Origin: CAIOZW01 sp049317725
GTDB lineage: Bacteria; Acidobacteriota; Blastocatellia; RBC074
Length of the DNA stretch: 5,272 bases
Assembly (NCBI GenBank): GCA_049317725.1
Contig: JBMOHS010000236.1
Coordinates: 1 to 5,272, forward strand
Direction of reading: 5' to 3'
Both the position numbers and the translations under genes were made by a program. Positions 1-5,272 of the stretch are shown piece after piece. The notes beneath the pieces were generated by a model, which saw nothing but the letters and a program-made list of their open reading frames with translations, was not told the DNA's origin and ran no database searches. Positions within the stretch are counted from its first letter, which is position 1. Each line of letters begins with the position of its first letter.

Positions 1-423
1 CTGCCGCGGACGTTGGCCCTGAGCAACATCGGATCCCGTGCGGACGGGAACAGCGGGATGCTGGTGATCAACCGGATTGGAGGAAGCCTGGCAGGTACGG
101 GAGCCGACCAGCTGGGACCGCTCTTCGGGGTGCTCTATGACGACGTCGAGCGGGCCGCAAGCTTCACGATGTCGGGGACATCGTGCCAGTTGCGGACGAT
201 GTTGACCGACAGCGTGCCGCGGACGGTGCCGCGGATGGGGACGCTGATCCCGGCGGGGAGATCGGGGTGGATGAAGATCTCGAGCGGCGGAGACGAGGGG
301 ATCGTTGGGGCCTACCTCAACGAGAACCCGAATGGCTTCACGCAAGGGCACGTCCTCCACGGGCTGACGACGACGCGATCGGTGGTGATCACCATCCCTG
401 TCGTCCGACCGGACTCGAACTGA
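1..423 (+). CDS. C-terminal part of an unidentified, probably secreted beta-rich protein (5' end outside window)
   Basis: The frame is open from base 1 to the TGA at 421-423 and gives 140 residues. A TTG at 13 could be read as a start, but no ribosome binding site can be judged there and the frame continues upstream, so this is most likely the tail of a longer protein. The composition is rich in Gly, Ser, Thr and Val in alternating short stretches, with one Cys (residue 64) and almost no Lys, as expected for an extracellular beta-sandwich domain. A recognisable core is PRTVPRMGTLIPAGRSGW (residues 74-91), followed by an NPNGFTQGHVLHGLTTT segment (111-127) and a hydrophobic last strand VVITIPV. 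I have the impression that similar PRT-x-PR...IPAGR-x-GW tails close large secreted proteins in Acidobacteria and Chloroflexota, but this is memory of a pattern and not a search. No membrane segment or sorting signal is seen at the end. Function unknown. Confidence 0.6.
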   Translation: MPRTLALSNIGSRADGNSGMLVINRIGGSLAGTGADQLGPLFGVLYDDVERAASFTMSGTSCQLRTMLTDSVPRTVPRMGTLIPAGRSGWMKISSGGDEGIVGAYLNENPNGFTQGHVLHGLTTTRSVVITIPVVRPDSN

Positions 424-445
424 TCGAGCGCCGATCAAAAAATGG

Positions 446-477
446 CGCCCTCCTCTTGAGCGATCGAGGGGAGGGCG
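446..477. terminator. Strong hairpin, likely bidirectional intrinsic terminator
   Basis: Bases 446-459 pair with 464-477 in an unbroken 14-bp stem (two G-T wobbles), closed by the tetraloop GCGA, a GNRA type. On the plus strand the stem is followed by TTGTGTTCTGG, a modest T-rich tail, 23 bases after the stop codon of the upstream gene. On the minus strand it is followed, after GCC and an A, by a run of six T (plus-strand A-run at 437-442), which is the better U-tract. It therefore fits ending the plus-strand gene that stops at 423 and also catching transcripts of the dehydrogenase gene coming from the right. Confidence 0.8.
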
Positions 478-644
478 TTGTGTTCTGGATGATGAATGGC
501 CAGCAAAAAGTGAAGTGTCTGTTTCTGTTCGGGAGGAGAACGGAAAGGCAGGGAGTGCGCGAACTTTTCATTCCTGGACAGACTCTCCCACGGAGCCACA
601 GAGTCAAGGAGGAGGTCACGATTGACAGCTCTTGGCAGAGTCAG

Positions 645-1688
645 TCACCCTTCGGCTGAGATGATCGTTACCCCTGGGGAGGCGAAGCGGTCCATCCCGA
701 CCAGCGCCTCAATCGATGCGGCCAGCGGAATCCTCCGCTGAATGAGTTTGCCAGGTTGCAGCAGTCCGCGGGTCATCATCCCGAAGACAGACTCGAAGCG
801 GTGTGCCGCCATCCCATGGCTCCCCACAACCTCCAGCTCATGGGAGATCACCCGCCCCATCGGGATTGCCGGTGCTGCGTCAGCCCCGACCAAGAGCCCA
901 ATCTGGACGTGGCGTCCCTGCCTGCGTAATGACCAGATCGCGTCTTGACAGGTTTGAGCACTACCCAGGGCATCGATCGAGAGATGGGCCCCTCCTTCTG
1001 TCGCGGCGATCACTGCCCCTGGCAGGTCGTTCTGCTCTGCGGCGTTGATCACTACCTCGGCCCCGAACTCGCGTGCGAGCCCCAGGTTGCCCGGTGTGAT
1101 GTCGACCGCCACCACCCGTGCACCACTCGCGACCGCAATCATCACCGCCGAGAGTCCCACTCCACCGCACCCGTAAACGACGACCCACTCGCCTGTCTTG
1201 ACTCGTCCTTGATCGACTACTGCCCGAAACGAGGTTGTAAACCGGCATCCCAGACTCGCCGCCACCGCAAAGTCGAGCCCTTCTGGCAAACGGACCAGAT
1301 TGAGATCGGCTCGCTGGATTGCCACATACTCTGCAAACGATCCCCAGTGAGTGAAGCCAGGCTGACTCTGGGCCCGACAGACCTGCTGCTCCCCGCGGTG
1401 GCACTCCGGACATTCCCCACACCCACAAACGAACGGAACCGTCACCCGGTCTCCGACCCGCCAGTGGCGGACTCCCTCTCCCACTTCGGCAACCACACCC
1501 GCCAACTCGTGCCCAGGTACGTGCGGAAGACGAATGTCCGGATCGTGCCCCATCCACCCGTGCCAGTCGCTCCGGCAGACTCCCGTCGCCATCACCTCCA
1601 GCACTACTCCCCCCTGGGCCGGCACCGGATCCAGTACTTCCAGAAGCTCTGGACGCTCCCCAAACTGATTGTAGACCACTGCCTTCAT
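645..1688 (-). CDS. Zinc-dependent medium-chain alcohol dehydrogenase (MDR family, Zn_ADH6-like)
   Basis: Complete 347-residue protein, a normal length for the family. It should oxidise an alcohol or reduce an aldehyde with NAD(H) in the cytoplasm; the substrate cannot be told from sequence. The N-terminal GroES-like catalytic domain (about 1-150) has the catalytic zinc ligands Cys38 (GVCRSDWHGW), His60-Glu61 (PGHE) and Cys148 (LGCRF). The structural zinc site is complete, with Cys90, Cys93, Cys96 and Cys104 in the C-x2-C-x2-C-x7-C pattern. The Rossmann domain carries GCGGVG at 173-178 and Asp196 at the end of the second strand (VVAVD), which favours NAD over NADP. The motifs GFTHWGSFAEYVA and LNLVRLPEGLDF match the MDR subgroup described as Zn_ADH6. 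The start is ATG at 1688, preceded by GGAGAGG with 5 bases of spacing. It is transcribed away from purD and converges on the gene ending at 423; no operon partner is visible. Nothing is truncated or missing. Family assignment is firm, the physiological role is not. Confidence 0.95.
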   Translation of the reverse strand: MKAVVYNQFGERPELLEVLDPVPAQGGVVLEVMATGVCRSDWHGWMGHDPDIRLPHVPGHELAGVVAEVGEGVRHWRVGDRVTVPFVCGCGECPECHRGEQQVCRAQSQPGFTHWGSFAEYVAIQRADLNLVRLPEGLDFAVAASLGCRFTTSFRAVVDQGRVKTGEWVVVYGCGGVGLSAVMIAVASGARVVAVDITPGNLGLAREFGAEVVINAAEQNDLPGAVIAATEGGAHLSIDALGSAQTCQDAIWSLRRQGRHVQIGLLVGADAAPAIPMGRVISHELEVVGSHGMAAHRFESVFGMMTRGLLQPGKLIQRRIPLAASIEALVGMDRFASPGVTIISAEG

Positions 1689-1693
1689 CGCTG

Positions 1694-1706
1694 CCTCTCC
1701 CCCCCC
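1694..1706 (-). promoter_or_regulatory. Ribosome binding site of the dehydrogenase, with an 8-G tract
   Basis: Read on the minus strand, eight G residues run directly into AGAGG, so that GGAGAGG ends 5 bases before the ATG at 1688. This purine-rich block supports the chosen start. The homopolymer (plus-strand C-run at 1699-1706) lies in the leader, so length changes would not shift the reading frame but could alter ribosome binding. Confidence 0.7.
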
Positions 1707-1738
1707 ATTGGCAATCTTTCACGTGACGACGATGGCGA

Positions 1739-1768
1739 TTTGTAGCACTCTCTCAGGCCTGCCGGCAA
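1739..1768 (-). promoter_or_regulatory. Candidate promoter of the dehydrogenase gene
   Basis: On the minus strand a -35-like TTGCCG (plus coordinates 1763-1768) is followed after 18 bases by a -10-like TACAAA (1739-1744). Each box matches the sigma-70 consensus at 4 of 6 positions. Transcription would start near 1732 and give a leader of about 44 bases. This was found by eye only; the match is moderate and the spacing is one base longer than ideal. Confidence 0.4.
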
Positions 1769-1775
1769 GGTGAGA
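1751..1775. promoter_or_regulatory. Imperfect palindrome over the dehydrogenase -35 box (possible operator)
   Basis: The outer arms TCTCA (1751-1755) and TGAGA (1771-1775) are exact reverse complements, and the centre TGCCGGCA (1760-1767) is a perfect 8-base palindrome. The centre and the outer arms are offset by about half a base, so the dyad is imperfect. It covers the proposed -35 box at 1763-1768, where a repressor would block polymerase. A second CTCTCAG copy occurs at 1778-1784, 28 bases after the first at 1750-1756. No regulator gene is seen in the window to pair with it. Confidence 0.35.
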
Positions 1776-1784
1776 ACCTCTCAG

Positions 1785-2063
1785 ATTGGTGGTGGGGATT
1801 GAGGGGAAGGCGGGAGGATGCCAGCGGGCAAAAAAATAGAGGTGACCAACAAATGCTGACCATCTCATTCGCAAACTTTACACAGTCTCGCAAACGCCTC
1901 ACTCCAGGGATGGTTCCATGATTTTTTGCACTGTTCTCGATTTGGGCAGGAGGGCGATCGACGAGGACTGCCGGGAGCTTCTCCATCGGAAAGCACGGTG
2001 TCCGCACCACGGCCAGACGTCCCTTGCGATCCCTTGATTCTTCCGATCCCCTTCGCCGCTCGA
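1785..2063. other. Central part of the divergent intergenic region, no gene recognised
   Basis: Together with its flanks this belongs to a gap of about 480 bases between the starts of the dehydrogenase gene and purD. An 85-codon minus-strand frame (1753-2010) crosses it, but it is rich in Pro, Arg and Ser, lacks any recognisable motif and has no clear ribosome binding site. The local base composition is less GC-rich than in the genes, with A- and T-runs at 1830-1836 (seven A) and 1921-1926 (six T). TCGCAAAC occurs twice (1869-1876 and 1888-1895). I see no tRNA, no transposon end and no riboswitch that I recognise. Confidence 0.5.
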
Positions 2064-2102
2064 TCAGGCTCCCTCAGGCCCAAATCCAAGTGGGAAGCCT
2101 GA
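2064..2102. repeat. Hairpin-forming inverted repeat just upstream of the purD promoter
   Basis: TCAGGCTCCC (2064-2073) pairs with GGGAAGCCTGA (2092-2102) in a 10-bp stem with a single bulged A at 2095 and an 18-base loop. The loop begins with a second TCAGGC (2074-2079), which could pair with GCCTGA at 2097-2102 as an alternative. No T-run follows on either strand, so a terminator is unlikely. Its end lies 2 bases before the proposed -35 box, so a regulator site is possible. Confidence 0.4.
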
Positions 2103-2104
2103 CA

Positions 2105-2134
2105 TTGACTTATGCAGGGGTCTTCCACTACGTT
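2105..2134 (+). promoter_or_regulatory. purD: Candidate purD promoter
   Basis: A good -35 box TTGACT (2105-2110, 5 of 6 consensus bases) is followed after 18 bases by TACGTT (2129-2134), a weak -10 box that keeps the important T, A and final T. Transcription would begin near 2141, leaving a leader of about 30 bases before the ATG at 2172. If this promoter is used, the upstream in-frame ATG at 2112 lies inside it and cannot be the start of translation. Confidence 0.45.
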
Positions 2135-2156
2135 TACCCTTTTGCCGAGCCACCTC

Positions 2157-2167
2157 AAGGGGGAAGG
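2157..2167 (+). promoter_or_regulatory. purD: Ribosome binding site that decides the purD start
   Basis: AAGGGGGAAGG ends 4 bases before the ATG at 2172, and its AGGGGG part ends 8 bases before it, so a good anti-SD match is available at normal spacing. The next in-frame ATG, at 2187, has AGAGGA directly against it with almost no spacing, and the one at 2112 has no comparable purine block. Confidence 0.7.
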
Positions 2168-2171
2168 ACGC

Positions 2172-3479
2172 ATGGAGCAAAGAGGAATGACGGTGTGGGT
2201 GTTGGGAGATGGGGGCCGCGAGCACGCGCTGGTCTGGGCCTTGCGGCAGAGTCGACGAGTCGAGCGGATCTTGGTGTCGACCGAGAACGCCGGGATGGTT
2301 GCGATGGCCGAGGTGGTGCGGGCGACGGGAGGAGAAGGGGAGACGCTCGTCGATCTAGCGGTCCGGGAAGGGGTTGACTTGGTCGTGATCGGACCGGAGC
2401 AGCCCCTCGTCGATGGGATCGCCGACCAGCTTGAGGCGAAGGGGATTGCGGTCTTTGGCCCAAGCCAGGCGGCGGCACGACTCGAGGGAAGTAAGGTCTT
2501 CGCCAAGGAGTTCATGCTGCGGCACGGGATTCCGACGGCGGCGTGCCGGATTGTCTCAAGCGCGGAGGAGGCGCGAGAGGTCGTGCGGTCGGGGCTCTTC
2601 GGCTATCCACTGGTTCTCAAGGCGGAGGGGCTGGCGGCAGGCAAGGGGGTGATCCTCGCAGCAGACGAGACCGAAGCGCTGGACGCAGTCCAGTCCCTGA
2701 TGGTCGATCGGACCCTCGGCAGCGCCGGTGACCGGTTGCTGCTCGAGGAGTGCCTGCGAGGGCGAGAGATCTCCTACCTCGTCCTCAGTGACGGTACGGA
2801 CTTCCTTCCTTTGCCGGTAGCCCAGGATCACAAGCGGGCCTTCGATGGGGATGAGGGGCCCAACACGGGTGGCATGGGCGCCTATTCGACACCGGAGCTG
2901 CTCGATCCGGTACTCGAGGCAGTCATCCAGACAACGATCGTTGCGCCGAGTCTGGCCGGTGCCCGGGCTGAGGGGTTTCCATTCCGGGGAGTGCTCTACT
3001 GTGGGCTGATGTTGACGGCGGCAGGGCCGAAGGTGCTCGAGTACAATGTCCGATTTGGGGATCCAGAGACGCAGGCGATCCTGCGGCGGCTCGAGAGCGA
3101 TTTTGCCGAGCTGGCCTTGGCAGTGGCGGTTGGCCAGCTCGGGACGGTTGTGCCCCGCTGGAGCGACGAAGTGTCGACGTGCATCGTTCTAGCTTCGGGC
3201 GGGTACCCGGGCACCTACGAGAAGGGAAAGCCGATCACGGGGCTGGCCGAGGCCGCCACTTTGCCGGGAATTGTCCTCTTTCACGCTGGGACGAGTCACT
3301 CTGCGGATGGTCAGTCCATCCTCACGAGTGGAGGACGCGTCCTGGGGGTGACCGCCCGCGCCACGACCTTGGCCGAGGCGACGACCCTGGCCTACCGTGC
3401 GGTCAAGGCCATCCAGTTTGACGGAATGCAATACCGACACGATATCGGCTTTGCCAGCGGCGACGGTTCATCTCTGTGA
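2172..3479 (+). CDS. purD: Phosphoribosylamine-glycine ligase (GAR synthetase)
   Basis: Cytoplasmic enzyme of de novo purine synthesis that joins glycine to 5-phosphoribosylamine using ATP, giving GAR, ADP and phosphate. The chosen start gives 435 residues, close to the usual 420-430. The N-domain opens with VLGDGGREHAL (10-20), the family's GxGGREHA phosphate-binding motif. The ATP-grasp part shows EGSKVFAKEFMLRHGIPTA (105-123), KAEGLAAGKGV (150-160; most members have KADG, here Asp is replaced by Glu), LLEECLRGREIS (190-201), the signature DHKRAFDGDEGPNTGGMGA (219-237) and the metal-binding end EYNVRFGDPETQ (290-301). The C-terminal domain (about 310-410) contains CIVLASGGYPGTYEKGKPI. All expected motifs are present, so the enzyme should be active. 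A longer frame runs up to ATG 2112, but the ribosome site and promoter support 2172. It stands alone: no purH, purN or other pur gene adjoins it, and both neighbours are on the opposite strand. Confidence 0.97.
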   Translation: MEQRGMTVWVLGDGGREHALVWALRQSRRVERILVSTENAGMVAMAEVVRATGGEGETLVDLAVREGVDLVVIGPEQPLVDGIADQLEAKGIAVFGPSQAAARLEGSKVFAKEFMLRHGIPTAACRIVSSAEEAREVVRSGLFGYPLVLKAEGLAAGKGVILAADETEALDAVQSLMVDRTLGSAGDRLLLEECLRGREISYLVLSDGTDFLPLPVAQDHKRAFDGDEGPNTGGMGAYSTPELLDPVLEAVIQTTIVAPSLAGARAEGFPFRGVLYCGLMLTAAGPKVLEYNVRFGDPETQAILRRLESDFAELALAVAVGQLGTVVPRWSDEVSTCIVLASGGYPGTYEKGKPITGLAEAATLPGIVLFHAGTSHSADGQSILTSGGRVLGVTARATTLAEATTLAYRAVKAIQFDGMQYRHDIGFASGDGSSL

Positions 3480-3498
3480 GAAATCCGCAGAGTCAGGG

Positions 3499-3524
3499 AC
3501 CTTTCAAGCGGTGCCTTGATAGGT
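3499..3524 (+). terminator. Weak hairpin after purD
   Basis: ACCTTTCAAG (3499-3508) pairs with CTTGATAGGT (3515-3524) in a stem of nine pairs and one T-T mismatch around a six-base loop, starting 20 bases after the purD stop. The sequence downstream (GACGTGGGTGTTGG) is only slightly T-rich, so it is a doubtful intrinsic terminator by itself, perhaps acting with the larger hairpin at 3593-3626. Confidence 0.3.
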
Positions 3525-3592
3525 GACGTGGGTGTTGGCTCCTGACATTCAGTTGAAGGAACGAAGAAGACCGCTCGACCTTCCCGCCTGCT

Positions 3593-3626
3593 CAGCCCCC
3601 TTCTCCCGGCTGGGAGCAGGGGGCTG
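3593..3626. terminator. GC-rich hairpin between the convergent purD and LVIVD genes
   Basis: CAGCCCCCT (3593-3601) pairs with AGGGGGCTG (3618-3626); after one T-C mismatch, CTCCC (3603-3607) pairs with GGGAG (3612-3616) around the loop GGCT. This gives 14 pairs in all. It sits 12 bases beyond the stop of the minus-strand gene and about 115 bases beyond the purD stop. There is no T-run on either side, so it is either a terminator of the U-less kind or an RNA 3'-end stabilising structure. Position between converging genes supports a bidirectional role. Confidence 0.55.
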
Positions 3627-3637
3627 GCGGCTGTCAC

Positions 3638-5272
3638 CTAGATACCTTCCAAGACACCAGCCAAAGCCTCGATTCGCTTGGCATCGAGCGCGTTCGGCGT
3701 CGCAGGGAGCCCCTCGCGCAGCTCCTGGGCCATCTTCTTCAGACGAGCTTTCTGCTTGGCCCCGATCGCTTGGCGCAAGGCCTTGATCTTTTCTACTGAG
3801 AGCGAGCGTGAGCGCTCCAACTGATCGAGATAGGCCTTGGCGACCACCCACGTTCGCGGCCAGACGATCTGCTGCTGGTTCTGCACATTAAACTCAGAAA
3901 CGCGAACGGAGCGCGCGGCATCGATCTCGTTCTGGGTGAGAAACTCACTTGGGATCAGTTCAAGAATGTCGAGTCCCCGCGCAATCTCGGACGAGTAGAT
4001 GTAGCCGTTGTACCAGTAGGTCGACCAGGGCCCCCCCAGGACGAGCATCTTCTCATTGACTGGCCCGCGATCGAAGTAGGCGATCTCGACGGGCTTTTCC
4101 GGGATTGTGAAGTCCATGATCGAGATCCCGCCCTGGTACCAAGCTTGGACCTTGATGTCCCGACCTGGCACAGGAATCAACGAGCCGTTGTGGGCGACGC
4201 AGTTCTCGTTATCGCCCTGGGCGGCGGGCAGCTTATAGTAGCTGATGAAGCTCAACCGGTTCTCCTTGAGCAGGAAGATGGCGTTGGCCCCCCACTTGTT
4301 CGGGTCATTGGGCCGGCAGCGCGCGCCGAGCCCACCGCCCCACTCGTCGGTGAAGACCACCTTCGACCCATCGTTGGAGAAGGTCGCGGAGTGCCAGTAG
4401 GCGTAGTTGGGATCATTCACGGCGTCAATCCGCTTTGGTTCGGCAGGTTTGGAGATGTCGAGCAGGATCCCATTTCCCGAGCAGGCTCCGGCGGCTAAGC
4501 CCAACTTCGAGTAGACGGTGATGTCGTGGCACTGGTCGGTGTCGACGGGAGTGGCCTTATCGTGTGACCCTCCGCTGTTGAGCGCATTGATCACACCCGT
4601 CCGGGGATCCATGAAGACCCGCGGGCTCGCGACGACCCGCGCCTTCTCCGGGGACGCCACCGGAACCTGGATCACCTCGATGCGAAAGAGTGAGGTGTTC
4701 GGGTCCCGCTCCGGCGCCTCCCCAGAGCATCCCGCCAGCTCCTCGCTCTGCCGGACAAACGAGGTCCCGGAAACATAGATGTAGACATTCTGGGAATCCT
4801 TCGGATCGACCACCAGCGTATGGGTATGCGAGCCACGGCACGTCTGGACTGCGGCTACTTGCCGCGGACGCTGAATGTTGGAGATGTCGAAGATGCGCAC
4901 ACCCCGGAAACGCTCCTTCTGCGGCGCGGGAATCGGTCCCTCGCTGGTCGCCGTCACCGCCGTGGGAGGGAACCCTTCGACGCCGCAATCGAGCCGTCCA
5001 TTTGGCATCTCCACCGACATGAACATCAGATTTTTGTAGACGGAGACGTCCCCTTGGCCTCCCGGACAGATCATCGAGGTGACCAGCTTGGCCTTTGCCG
5101 GATTGGCGATGTCATAGATGTTGACGCCATAAAAGTTGCCCATGAAGGCGTAGCGACCCTGGAAGGCGAGGTCTGAGTTGGCGAAGGCCAACTGTGCCCG
5201 GACGGCTTGGATCGACTTCGGCATCTCGTTCGGGTTGGCGACCCCGAGCATCCCCAGGGTCCGCGCCACTTT
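3638..5272 (-). CDS. LVIVD-repeat beta-propeller-like protein (N-terminus outside window)
   Basis: About 544 codons are present, ending at the TAG in 3638-3640; the frame is still open at the right edge. GTG at 5269 is only the first possible start and is probably not real. Numbering from it, repeat-like blades with the pattern G-x-I/V-D-I-x-x-P are seen at GVNIYDIANPAKAKLV (48-63), GVRIFDISNIQRPRQV (123-138), GILLDISKPAEPKRI (267-281), GISIMDFTIPEKPVEI (381-396) and GLDILELI (432-439). This is the LVIVD repeat of propeller-type proteins, most of which carry a signal peptide and act outside the cell; here that part is cut off. Conserved-looking motifs include SHTHT (147-151), DQCHDITVY (245-253), YWHSATFSNDG (291-301), FTDEWGGG (306-313) and CVAHNGSLIPVPGRD (357-371). 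Eight cysteines would allow disulfides, in line with export. A charged, helical tail follows from about residue 445. The family is widespread in bacteria with no established reaction; the role is unknown. Confidence 0.85.
   Translation of the reverse strand, partial: KVARTLGMLGVANPNEMPKSIQAVRAQLAFANSDLAFQGRYAFMGNFYGVNIYDIANPAKAKLVTSMICPGGQGDVSVYKNLMFMSVEMPNGRLDCGVEGFPPTAVTATSEGPIPAPQKERFRGVRIFDISNIQRPRQVAAVQTCRGSHTHTLVVDPKDSQNVYIYVSGTSFVRQSEELAGCSGEAPERDPNTSLFRIEVIQVPVASPEKARVVASPRVFMDPRTGVINALNSGGSHDKATPVDTDQCHDITVYSKLGLAAGACSGNGILLDISKPAEPKRIDAVNDPNYAYWHSATFSNDGSKVVFTDEWGGGLGARCRPNDPNKWGANAIFLLKENRLSFISYYKLPAAQGDNENCVAHNGSLIPVPGRDIKVQAWYQGGISIMDFTIPEKPVEIAYFDRGPVNEKMLVLGGPWSTYWYNGYIYSSEIARGLDILELIPSEFLTQNEIDAARSVRVSEFNVQNQQQIVWPRTWVVAKAYLDQLERSRSLSVEKIKALRQAIGAKQKARLKKMAQELREGLPATPNALDAKRIEALAGVLEGI

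Noticed and set aside
581..605. Short inverted repeat GACTCT/AGAGTC as a second terminator after the dehydrogenase
   Set aside because: The stem has only six pairs with a 13-base loop and no T-run, and the stem at 446-477 is far stronger.
183..659. Plus-strand frame of 158 codons crossing the end of the first gene
   Set aside because: It reads through the strong terminator hairpin at 446-477 and overlaps the first gene out of phase with a Arg/Asp-rich product.
961..1722. Minus-strand frame of 253 codons overlapping the dehydrogenase in another phase
   Set aside because: The product is a Gly/Arg/Ser-rich low-complexity string, typical of a frame-shifted reading of a real GC-rich gene.
945..1745. 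Long plus-strand open frame (266 codons) antisense to the dehydrogenase
   Set aside because: It lies opposite a gene with all family motifs, its product is rich in Arg, His, Pro and Ser with no domain pattern, and GC-rich DNA commonly gives such shadow frames.
1753..2010. Small minus-strand frame (85 codons) in the divergent region as a gene
   Set aside because: It has no recognisable motif and no clear ribosome site, and it would overlap the proposed dehydrogenase promoter and palindrome. It cannot be fully excluded.
1865..2515. Minus-strand frame of 216 codons running through the purD start
   Set aside because: More than half is antisense to the conserved purD N-domain, and the product has the Ser/Pro/Arg-rich look of a shadow.
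632..3498. Shared GCAGAGTCAG near 634-643 and 3487-3496 as a dispersed repeat
   Set aside because: A 10-base match between two short gaps is likely chance, and the flanks do not match.
4145..4498. Plus-strand frames opposite the LVIVD gene (also 4518-4778, 4690-5022, 4820-5176)
   Set aside because: All lie antisense to well-conserved propeller motifs and show no family features of their own.

Overview
The window is GC-rich bacterial DNA holding two complete genes, two genes cut off by the window edges, and one long divergent intergenic region. I see no mobile element, CRISPR array, tRNA or rRNA. The organism cannot be fixed from this sequence. The GC-rich codon choice, the Zn_ADH6-like alcohol dehydrogenase and the large LVIVD-repeat protein would suit a Chloroflexota (Thermomicrobia-like), actinobacterial or acidobacterial genome. 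This is a low-confidence inference.

Layout: (1) 1-423, plus strand: the last 140 codons of a probably secreted beta-rich protein that I cannot name. (2) 424-644: an intergenic stretch with a strong hairpin at 446-477. The hairpin has a T-rich flank on both strands, so it probably ends transcription from both sides. (3) 645-1688, minus strand: a complete zinc-dependent medium-chain alcohol dehydrogenase (MDR family). (4) 1689-2171: a divergent intergenic region of about 480 bases. It carries a candidate promoter for each flanking gene, an imperfect palindrome over the dehydrogenase -35 box, and a hairpin just upstream of the purD -35 box. The middle part shows no gene. (5) 2172-3479, plus strand: a complete purD (phosphoribosylamine-glycine ligase, de novo purine synthesis). 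(6) 3480-3637: a short convergent gap with two hairpins. (7) 3638-5272, minus strand: most of a large LVIVD-repeat beta-propeller-like protein, with its N-terminus (and any signal peptide) outside the window.

The genes look independently transcribed: every neighbour pair is convergent or divergent and no operon is visible. purD is housekeeping and stands alone, without other pur genes nearby. I found no convincing new multi-gene system. The most interesting objects are the LVIVD protein, with repeated His motifs and eight cysteines that could hint at metal binding, and the operator-like palindrome upstream of the dehydrogenase.
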